Below, one piece after another: positions 55,401-64,000 of a DNA stretch of 64,000 nt; position 1 is the first letter of the stretch, and the number at the start of each line of letters is the position of its first letter. The stretch spans positions 1,240,001-1,304,000 of the forward strand of contig RBKR01000014.1 in NCBI GenBank assembly GCA_004835665.1, written 5' to 3'. The notes under the pieces were generated by a model that was given only the letters and a program-made list of their open reading frames with translations, ran no database searches and had not been told where the DNA came from. Source of the DNA: Phoma sp. XZ068. Taxonomy: Eukaryota > Ascomycota > Dothideomycetes > Pleosporales > Didymellaceae. A program made the position numbers and the translations under genes.

Positions 55401-56793
55401 GATGCTTGCAGTGCATGGCAATGTACGCTTCTTCTCTGTTGAGGGATGGGAGTGAACACCGCAAAACGAGATTGTCGCGGTCAGGGATCGCACTAAATGC
55501 ATTTCCACTGCCAAGATGGCCATTGTACAGCAAAGGGCAGCATACACGAGGATATAGTTTCCGTTCTTAATGAAAGACGCGTTTAATATCACTTGAAGTG
55601 CCCTGCGATGTACCTACCAAATCTGTCTGACTTGATTAAAACCAATCTGCAGTCTACGACAATTTGGAGTCCCCCTTCCCCACTTGCCAAAAAATAAAAT
55701 ATACTTCTACGATCAGGATGCCTTTGGGGAGCCGCAGTACAGTGTAACCTATCATCCCTGACCTCAAGAATGCAAGTTATACGAGATCACCTCGATGCAT
55801 CAGGCCAAGACGACTGGCCAACGTCATGATCAGCATCGCACTCCAGGGTGAAAGCAAGACTCTCATGCACTCTTGGCCCATTGAGCAAATGAAGGATCAA
55901 TCCATCGTTAAGATCTCAGATCTCTTCTCTGATGGCCGATCTTAATGTACCACAAGCACCACAATTATCGTGCATGGTTAATTTTCAGGCGCAAAACAGG
56001 GCCAAACAGACTAGAATGATATCACTCTCCTTCTCAACCCACCCCCACACTCGCACATTCCCTACACAGCTGCCTTGGACTCGATGCATTAGGCGCTAAC
56101 TTGCATCTCGTACTCCCAAACACGCGGCAAGTCTCCACGCCACCCAACGCAGCTTCATGGCCCCACCCAATCTCATCAACCCCAACTACAGTATATATCT
56201 GTCAAAACCCTCACATCCACACCATCCAAACAAACTGCGTATCCTCAGCAATCTCGAAAACTCGTCCTTCCGCTGGCATCTAGCCGTCCAGCCGTAAATA
56301 CCAACCTTAAAACTGGGAGGCGTTAGAGACTGGAATTTGAGCGGGTATCACGGTCTTTCTTGATTATGCCCGCAGCTAGCTCTTTCCCTGGAGCTACATC
56401 TGGTAATTCACTGTGAATGGTGCCCAGTATCCAAAATACTATGCTGGAGAATAAGTTCTGCACTTCTGGTGTAAAAAGTCAAGTCTGGAGTTTATCTGCA
56501 AGCTTTATGAATGCTGGTTTGGGGGCAATTTGATGACTGGGGGTGACCAGGAGGGTTAGATAAGTCAGCATCATGGGAGAGAAAAGTTAGAACAGTCCTG
56601 TGGGCTTGGGGGCTGTTCCTTGTCTTTGTCGAGGTGTAATTGTTATCTTGGTGGTGGGACGTGTTGATGTTTGGATACCAAGATATAACGTTTGGGTATG
56701 CCATATGCATGATCTATCACAGTGGTGCTCGATATAATATGACACGTGCTATTTGTAAATACACAATTTCGCGCGTTATCGCATCCCCTATTC
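52438..56793. other. 4.4-kb gene-free region
   Basis: No supported gene. Short stretches read like decayed protein, for example LDLMARHEDIDLAPARTEQF at about 54010-54080, interrupted by a stop shortly after. Another is a membrane-like frame on the minus strand at 55269-55592. None matches a family I recognise. The left end is the promoter of the zinc-cluster gene. Confidence 0.4.
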
Positions 56794-58329
56794 TTATGCG
56801 CCAGCCACGTCGGCCAACACCTGCTTAACAACCGGCAAATCCCTGTTGATATCCGCCATCCAATTCGACACCGCAAAGCGACACGCAGGCTTGCCTTGCC
56901 AGCTCGTACCTGAGACGTAGATCTTCCTGGTCGCTTTGATCTTAGCTACCAGCTTCTCATTCAGCGTCTCGTCTTTTGCCCGGAACAAGACGATGATGTA
57001 GATATTCGCCAGGACATCATCCACCGGGCCCGCACACTGTGGGAGTAACTCGTACGCCTCGCTATCTAAGATGTACGTAGCAATACCACGTGACAATGCG
57101 ATCTGCCTTTCTAGCATGTCTCTGTACCCGGATTTCCCGTATGCAACGAGATTGGCGTATACTGGTAGAGCGCGGAAGCGCCGCGAGTTTTCCAGTCCAA
57201 TGTTCAGCGGGCTCATGATACCGTCCCCTCCACTTCCTGCCGCGAGGTAGGCTGCGTTGGGGTTTGCAAACACTCTCTCTGCCAACGCCCGATGTCTGGA
57301 TAGGAAAAATCCGCAATCATATGGAACGTTGAGCAGTTTGTGTCCGTCGCCTGTAATGCTGTCCGCGAGCTCGAGACCCGCCGTGCAGTCTTTGATAGCT
57401 TGATATTGGGGAGTAGACGCCAGCAGGCGAGCTTGAATGCCAAAGGCGCCGTCGACGTGGATCCAGGCGCCGTACATATCGCAGAGCTGCCGGATGGCCT
57501 GCATCTCTTGCAACGAGGAAGTTGCGAAGAGGCCGGTGTTTACTTCGGACGCGGATATGGCTACTATACTTGCGGCACCGGGCTGAGAAAGGTATTTCTG
57601 CAGCTGGTTCATATCGAATTTGTGCGGTGCGTCTACACGGCCGATGGTCTTGACGCAACTCCTTCCCAGGCCAAGTATGGAAGCTGCTTTGCTCAGAGAA
57701 GAGTGTGGGACGGTAGTCAGGATCTGGATTTGGTCGATCCCGGCGAGGCGCATAGCTTCTACGATCCCAAGCTCACCGACGCTGACTTCGGCATCGGTGC
57801 GGTGTGCACTGGCCTCTGCAATGATGTACTCGCGACCGCAGGCTAGACCGATGATGTTGGATGCTGTGGCGCCGGTAGTGAATGTACGATGGAGCCATTG
57901 GGAGGGGGTGAAGTCAAGGAGGGAGCAAAGGAGACCAAGGGCGCGATCTTCAATCTCCGTTGCGAGGGTTTCGTTGGGCAGGTGAACTTGGACATTTTGA
58001 TCGTAATGGGTTACGAGATTGTCGGCAAGAGAGGCTGCGGGTGTTGAGCCACCTGTGACGAAGCCGTAGTACGTTGGCGAGCGTGAGGCATTGAGTGCAG
58101 GTCCAAGGTCCTGGGTGAGGTGACGGATGGTGTCTTCGAGGCCGGCTCCTTGTTCGGGTAAGTCACTTCTAAGAGTTGCACGTGCTTCTGACAGGGTGTG
58201 GTGAGATGGAAGTACATCTGTCGGTGTTGGTTGGGCGTGTAGATTGGCAATGGCTGTGCCGAGCTTAACGATTAGGTCTGGGGTTTGAGCGTCCATCATT
58301 GATGAGGAAGGCGCATTGTCTGGCTCCAT
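56794..58329 (-). CDS. Group II PLP-dependent decarboxylase
   Basis: Pyridoxal-phosphate enzyme of the aromatic/acidic amino-acid decarboxylase family (2,4-diaminobutyrate, tyrosine/DOPA or glutamate decarboxylase relatives). Single exon, 511 aa from Met 58329; an upstream in-frame extension to 58617 is unlike the family. Motifs are SPTYYGFVTGGSTPAASLAD, the PLP-phosphate loop TTGATASNIIGLACGRE, HVDGAFG with the ring-nitrogen Asp, and DGHKLLNVPYDCG with the Schiff-base Lys331. A C-terminal small domain ends with RFAVSNWMAD. The substrate cannot be fixed from sequence. It is probably cytosolic. It is divergent with SGS1 across ~446 bp. Confidence 0.92.
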   Translation of the reverse strand: MEPDNAPSSSMMDAQTPDLIVKLGTAIANLHAQPTPTDVLPSHHTLSEARATLRSDLPEQGAGLEDTIRHLTQDLGPALNASRSPTYYGFVTGGSTPAASLADNLVTHYDQNVQVHLPNETLATEIEDRALGLLCSLLDFTPSQWLHRTFTTGATASNIIGLACGREYIIAEASAHRTDAEVSVGELGIVEAMRLAGIDQIQILTTVPHSSLSKAASILGLGRSCVKTIGRVDAPHKFDMNQLQKYLSQPGAASIVAISASEVNTGLFATSSLQEMQAIRQLCDMYGAWIHVDGAFGIQARLLASTPQYQAIKDCTAGLELADSITGDGHKLLNVPYDCGFFLSRHRALAERVFANPNAAYLAAGSGGDGIMSPLNIGLENSRRFRALPVYANLVAYGKSGYRDMLERQIALSRGIATYILDSEAYELLPQCAGPVDDVLANIYIIVLFRAKDETLNEKLVAKIKATRKIYVSGTSWQGKPACRFAVSNWMADINRDLPVVKQVLADVAGA

Positions 58330-58775
58330 CCTGTTCTGTGAACACGTTGCCGGGGAGGTAGTCAATGACCAGATGGGAATTTGCTTCACGAAGAGCGAAA
58401 GGCAAGAAGCAGGTGAGGCTGGAGAGGGATAATGGGGGAACACTTGATGCAATGGCACTATGACTACTGTGGTAGAGTTTCCGGTTGTAATACTATAAAT
58501 CGTAATTATCAATATCCTTACTCCACCCAAAGACGAAGCCGCAAGCTTACTTTCTCGCGAAGTACTGCCACACTGGAAGTGAGAGTGGATCACAGCACGG
58601 ATAGAAGCGGGGGTCAACGGTCACGTGCTAGCGCGTTCCTTCCACCCTTGTCGACAACAAGACTAGCGGAGCCTATCGCGACCAGTGCCACCACGACATC
58701 CACGGCTCGCTGACACGGCGCGTTCGGACGCGTTGACGACTTCCAGGACTTCGGGTACGACCATGAGTGGCTCTG
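58330..58775. promoter_or_regulatory. Divergent intergenic region decarboxylase / SGS1
   Basis: 446 bp containing both promoters. A short upstream ORF begins at 58763 (ATG AGT GGC), in a better start context than the SGS1 ATG, and overlaps the SGS1 start in another frame. Confidence 0.4.
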
Positions 58776-61700
58776 ATGCCTCCGCAGAACAACCTTAAGC
58801 AGCATCTCAACTGGCTGTTGAACGCGAAGCCTTTCATCCCGCCTTTGGTCCCGCTCGTTGCCTACAGCCCCGACGAGAACAACCGCTTCGACACACTCCC
58901 AGATGAACCCTCACTGTTGGCCGACGTCGCAGTAAACAATGAACCAGCAGCAGCCGCACAGCCTGCTACCGCCTCCGCTCCTGCCGTTGCTCGTCCACCA
59001 CCACCCCGCGCCCTCGCCCGAACGAAGACAATCGATATACACAAGCCACCTGAGACGGAAGTAGCGGAGGCTGCTATGGCAAGGCTGCGCGCCACACCCA
59101 GCAATGGAAGACCTAGGCTCGTGCTTGCGGGCGTACACCCCAGTGGCTCAGGATCTTCCACGAACAGACGGCTGGGTGAGGCAGGCAATGCGCACAGTCG
59201 TGCACCGAGCGACGGCCGCAGCAGAGCCGCTTGGGTCGCCACGGAGGATTCTTCGAGTGCAGCCGAACCCTCGACAGCACACAAGCCACGTGTACAGGTG
59301 TTCGATGTCGAGGCCATCGACCTTACGGGCGACGATGAGGTCCCCTCTTCTCCCGTACCGGACCATTTCAACAAGGGAAAGAAGAGGAAGAGCGACGAGT
59401 ACAGAGAAGATCTTGCGCGAAAAAGATCGCCCAGACCAGCCCGCAAAACTCCAACGCGCAGTCCCGACCTCACCATGGACGATTTCCCCGACATTGATGA
59501 TTTGGTAATGGTCCGAGACAGCCCAGTCCCAGCCAGTCCACCTCCACCATACTCGACTGTCGTACGGAGCAGGGAACAGAAACAGCAAGAGGCAATCGCT
59601 GCGGACGAGGAGGATATTGGGCTTGGACAATCATCAGCAGATGAAGAGACGGTCGTGGAGAGTCGCAAACGCAAACCGTTGAGTCGCGTGCCCTCAGAAA
59701 CCATAGCTCCAGCTCGAAAAATCGGCAGGCAGGCACGAAGTCCTTCGTCGTCTAGGAGAGTCATCACAGTCGAACCTACGCGGACACCCACAACCAGGCG
59801 CGTCGCCCATGCAGTGATGGACTCGGAAGACGAAGAGGAGGATTTTGGTGATCTAGATGTCATGGAACTTGATCTACTGCCCAAGTCGTCACCCACGAAA
59901 CGGTCGCGCGAGCAGACAACGAGACAGAATCCCACCAAGCTTTCCCACCTGCAGCTGCCCATTCGATCACCAAGCAAGCCTGCAAGGAGTCGGAGCCCGT
60001 ACGAAGACAAGCAATGCTCCATACCAACACCAGACACAACACAATCACCTCTCAGGGAGAGGTTGTCGCCGATGCAGTCAGATTCCAAACCGCCACCGGC
60101 TCACTCCCTCACCCAACCCACATTGTCTTCATCGGATATGTCGAAGGAGCAGAAAGCCCGCATACATGAGGCGATCGGGTTCTTTGTACAGTCAGGTGGC
60201 GATCGACACCTTCAGTCTGTGGTCGTGGCCTGGGAGAAAGCCAAGACTGCATTTGTCGAACAAGTTGGGCTCGACGATCCTGATCCACACGTCAAAGAAA
60301 ACTTGGAGCGCCTGCGGCTCAAGAAGGCCGCCGTGGAGCATCTAGCGAATTTGAGGGAACAGTATGATAAGGTCACTTCAGAGCGAGATGTCCTCAAGAA
60401 AAAGGTGAAGGATGACATCGAAGAAGGCATCTATGAAGAGGTGGACTACGCAGCTCTCAGGGCGGTTTCTAAGTCACTCGAGGATATTGAAGTGCAGATA
60501 CACCATTACCTTGATGCCGCAGGTATCCATCAGCCCAACATGACAGCAAAAGAAGCTCGGAAACCCGCCATCAAGACCGAAGCTAAGCCTCACCACGTTA
60601 TCGTCGAGGCAACACAGGCAAGTCCTGCTCGGCGAAAGCAGAAGACCGTTGATTCAGGGCCTAGTCATATACCGCAGACACAGTTCCCGAATCAAAGCGT
60701 ATATTCTCCAAGTCGTCGCATACGTTTTGCTGCAGATCAGGTCGCTCAGTCTCCGTCGGCCACAAGATCGACTGCCAGATTTCAGGACCGCCCCTACCAG
60801 CAGCAATCCCGCACCGGAAATGCTGTCCGTGGCTCCAGCAGAAACGAGTCGTACCACACAGTGGAGGATTTTGGCGATATCGACTTCAGCGAAGATGAAA
60901 ACATGTTTACTGAACACATGGGTCCAGCTCCCGGTGCGTTAAATGGACGTGCCGGCGACAGTGACGGTGGAGACGATTTTGGGATGGATGACGACGAAGA
61001 CCTTCTCTACGAGATGGATAACATGGAACAAGGATCAGGTCACTTCGATTGGAGAGGTGACAGGGCGCCCGCTGTAGCAGCGCCGCATACACGAGATATT
61101 CTTCGCGAAACCACAGTCAACACTGTGCAAAGACCATCCAGACCTCCTTCGCCTAAAAAGTCAGCGATGAGCATGCCTGGTAAAGGAGTCGCTGGCATGA
61201 ACCACTCCTGGTCAAAGGACGTAAGAGCTGCTCTCATCCACAAGTTCAAACTCAGGGGCTTTCGACCTGGTCAACTTGAAGCCATCAACGCGACGCTGGC
61301 CGGAGAACACTGCTTTGTCCTCATGCCGACCGGTGGCGGAAAGTCTCTCTGTTATCAGTTGCCTTCGGTCATTCGGTCAGGGAAGACAAGCGGTGTGAGT
61401 ATCGTAGTATCTCCCCTTCTAAGTCTGATGGAAGACCAAGTCGAATCTGCGATGACCCGGTTCCAAGTCCAAGCCTGCCTTATCAATGGACAAACACCAT
61501 CAGACGAGAAGAAGGAGATAATGGAGAAACTGGAAAGGCGAGATGACCCTGGAAAGTTTATCCAACTGTTATATGTCACTCCAGAGATGCTCAGCAAGAA
61601 CCAACGGATGATCAGCGCATTCCAAACCTTGTACAACAGGGGCCAGCTGGCGCGCATCGTTATCGACGAAGCACATTGTGTCAGTCAATGGGGTCATGAC

Positions 61701-64000
61701 TTCCGTCCAGATTACAAGGCGCTTGGAGATGTTGTTCGCCAGTTTCCAGGGGTACCGATTATCGCCCTCACAGCCACAGCAACCCAACTCGTCCGCGCAG
61801 ATGTGCGGTCAAATCTTGGCATCGAAAGCGGACGTATGTTCTCCCAGAGCTTCAACAGGCCCAATCTTTCGTATGAAGTCTTGCCGAAGGGTAAGGGAAT
61901 GGTCAATACCTTCGCCGAATTGATCAAGGAAAGGTACCATCGAAAGTCTGGAATCATCTACTGTTTATCTCGCAAAAACTGCGAAGATGTAGCCTCGAAG
62001 CTCAATGAACTTGGAGTTCGCGCATTCCATTATCACGCTGGCATGGCAGCCGAAGAGAGGTCAGAAGTTCAGAGGAAGTGGCAAAGCAATCAATATCATG
62101 TCATCGTTGCTACGATAGCCTTCGGCATGGGGATCGACAAAGCTGATGTACGCTACGTCATCCACCATACCATCCCGAAGAGTTTGGAAGGCTACTATCA
62201 AGAGACTGGACGTGCTGGAAGAGATGGAAAGAAGTCGGACTGTTACCTGTACTACCAATTTGCTGACACCAGAATGTTGCGAAAGATGATTGATGAAGGC
62301 GAGGGCAGCAGGGAGCAGAAGCAGCGCCTCCACGATATGCTACGGACGGTGGTTCAATATTGCGAGAATAAGGCTGATTGTCGTCGCGCGCAAGTACTAG
62401 GCTATTTCAGCGAGCCTTTCGATCCTGCCAACTGCAACAGAACCTGCGACAACTGCCGTTCAGACGCATCCTTTGTGACCAGGGACTTGACGGACTACGC
62501 TGCTATGGCCCTTAAGCTCGTCACCAGAGTGCATGAGGATAATGTCACCATGCATCAATGTGTAGATGCTTTCCGAGGCGCCAAAGCCGCCAAGATCAAG
62601 AAGAGTGGTCTCGAAGTTCACGGATGGGGTTACGGGGCTGATCTAGAGCGAGGAGATAACGAGAGAATATTCCAATCCCTGCTGGAGTCTAGGGATCTCA
62701 AAGAGGCGAGCGTGGTCAACAAAGTTGGTTTCGCGACTAATTATCTTCACGTAAGGCTCTTCACTCACCCGTCAGCAGTCGCTAACGATCTTAGCCCGCC
62801 ACAGCTCGGAACGACTATGAAACCAAACGCAAGCAACTCAAGCTGCAGGTCCGAGCATCGCCCACCAAGGGTCCAGTCAAGAAGAAGCAGACTAAGAAGC
62901 AACAAGCGGACTATCCCTCCACCAATGTCTCTTCACCGGTCCGCACAACAAAACGGAAGATTCAAGATTTTGCCTACCAACAGCAGCATTCCGATAGCGA
63001 CCACGAACACTTCGCAAAACCACGTCACCCTGCACGTGGCCAGAACAGCCGCAGCCGTCAACCTGAGAGTTTTGATGACGAATTCTCCCAGGTTCGAGTT
63101 GCAAAACCACCACCAACAGCCAAACAAGCTAGGGGCTTGGGCAAACCAATCACAGTGGATGAAAGGTTGGCTGGACTTAGTGAGATGCAGCAAGATGCTT
63201 TGCATGACTTCCTCACCGGTGCAAAGAGTTTGAGACAGGATCTCATGACAAGCAATGGTCATCGTCAAGCCATTTTCTCTGATACAGTACTCCGAGAGAT
63301 GGGTCTCTGCTTGCCCGCTGACCTACAAGAGATGAAGTCTATACCTGGAATCAGGCCCGAGATGGTTGATCGATATGGTAGGAAATTTATGCTCTTGATC
63401 AACAACACGAGAGACATGTATGGTGGCATTGCCCCTGCTCCTCGAACTGGTGCACCGCCACTTCAAAAGGGCGTGGAAGAGCTCTCGGACGACGACTATG
63501 GAGAAGAAGATGACGAGCAAGTCTACGATCCCAACCATCAAGAAGTCATCGATTTCACTGTCGACAGCGATGACGACGTGCCACCACCAGCTCAAGACTC
63601 AGAGAGCGACTACTCGTACGGCGAAAGTGATGACGACGAAGCTTTACACAAAAGCCATCACTTCACGCAACCTCTTGACCCCGAAGTAGAAGAGTTTAAC
63701 CACCGTATGACGCAGACGGCAAATGCTAATGTAGCTGCATCCAGAGCCGCGGCCTCGAAAAGAGCGCCTAGATCATCTTCATCGGGGCCAAAGAAGAGAG
63801 GTACATTTAGGAGATCTGGCGGAGGATATGGTAGGGGCGGCTTCTCAGGAGTGAGAAAACGAGCCTCCAGTAAGGCGTCAAGCAGCAAAGCACCTGCCGC
63901 GCCCAAGAGATCCGCGGGAGGGCCGCCTCGTAGAGGTGGAGCAGGCGCTGGTGGAGGTGGAGCGAATGGCTGGAGCGCAATCATGGGCATGCCCACATAA
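58776..64000 (+). CDS. SGS1: RecQ helicase Sgs1/BLM
   Basis: 3'-5' DNA helicase that with Top3-Rmi1 dissolves recombination intermediates and protects replication forks. Exons are 58776-62750 and 62795-64000; the product is 1726 aa and the stop is the last codon of the window. The N-terminus NNLKQHLNWLLNAKPF is the Top3/Rmi1-binding type of leader. It is followed by ~750 disordered acidic/Ser-rich residues and a coiled region at ~480-560. The helicase core has the Walker A loop MPTGGGKSLCYQLP (Lys856), IDEAHCVSQWGHDFRP and QETGRAGRDGK. The RecQ zinc site is in NCNRTCDNC (~1200-1230), and a winged helix follows. An HRDC domain spans ~1450-1530 and a Gly/Arg/Ser-rich tail ends the protein. The unspliced frame ends at 63233, losing the HRDC domain. 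Confidence 0.96.

Noticed and set aside
62751..63233. SGS1 read-through to a stop at 63233
   Set aside because: A 44-nt intron (GTAAGG...CTTAG) links the helicase exon in phase to the HRDC exon; without it the HRDC domain would be lost although it is intact just downstream.
1..64000. CRISPR arrays, bacterial operons or prophage
   Set aside because: The DNA is eukaryotic with spliceosomal introns; the only regular repeats are the coding minisatellite and simple repeats, without spacers.

Overview
The window is nuclear DNA of a filamentous ascomycete (Pezizomycotina). Coding exons are rich in G/C at the third codon position. Introns are short (about 44-130 nt) with GT...AG ends and CTAAC-like branch points. 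Genes lie on both strands without operons, and the families are typical of moulds: a desaturase-cytochrome b5 fusion, a Zn2Cys6 regulator, BTB proteins, Rsa3 and a PEBP-like GPI protein. A Dothideomycete is my best guess, from general protein resemblance only. Exon boundaries below were worked out by hand from splice signals and reading phase; in every multi-exon model the phases close exactly.

Layout. 1-1.8 kb: 5' part of NUP159 (minus strand, cut by the left edge). 2.1-8.3 kb: PUP1 (proteasome beta2), ARP4, GUP1 and an ABM-like barrel protein. 8.3-10.7 kb: gene-free DNA with decayed direct repeats. 10.7-13.5 kb: a secreted type-B carboxylesterase and a small LEA-like, probably mitochondrial protein. 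13.8 kb: an intron-containing tRNA-Ser(CGA). 14.4-19.4 kb: UBP8 (SAGA deubiquitinase), an OLE1-type desaturase and a BTB protein with a RING inside the BTB fold. 20.9-26.2 kb: PEBP-like GPI protein, ADE12, omega-like GST and a DapA-family aldolase. 29.3-33.1 kb: three tandem BTB paralogues with the same gene structure. 33.4-43.3 kb: RSA3, the two halves of SKI3, OTU1 and an RSC1/RSC2-like remodeller subunit. 43.3-56.8 kb: gene-poor DNA holding only an AnmK-like kinase homologue with a coding minisatellite and a six-exon Zn2Cys6 regulator. 56.8-64 kb: a group II PLP decarboxylase and the RecQ helicase SGS1, whose stop codon is the last codon of the window.

Most of the genes are housekeeping genes for chromatin (ARP4, UBP8, RSC, SGS1), protein turnover (PUP1, OTU1, UBP8), RNA decay (SKI3), ribosome assembly (RSA3), purine synthesis (ADE12) and lipids (GUP1, OLE1). 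They do not form one pathway cluster.

The most striking observation is SKI3. Its N-terminal ~289 residues lie on the minus strand and the remaining ~1137 residues lie on the plus strand, head to head across ~320 bp. Each half has its own start, stop and correctly phased introns. Together they give the length of one ordinary Ski3, without overlap or loss. This looks like an in-place inversion that split one gene into two, possibly sharing one bidirectional promoter. Other points of interest are the RING nested in a BTB domain, and the AnmK-like protein, which has altered kinase motifs and 14 copies of a 15-bp repeat encoding Asn-Ser-Thr sequons.
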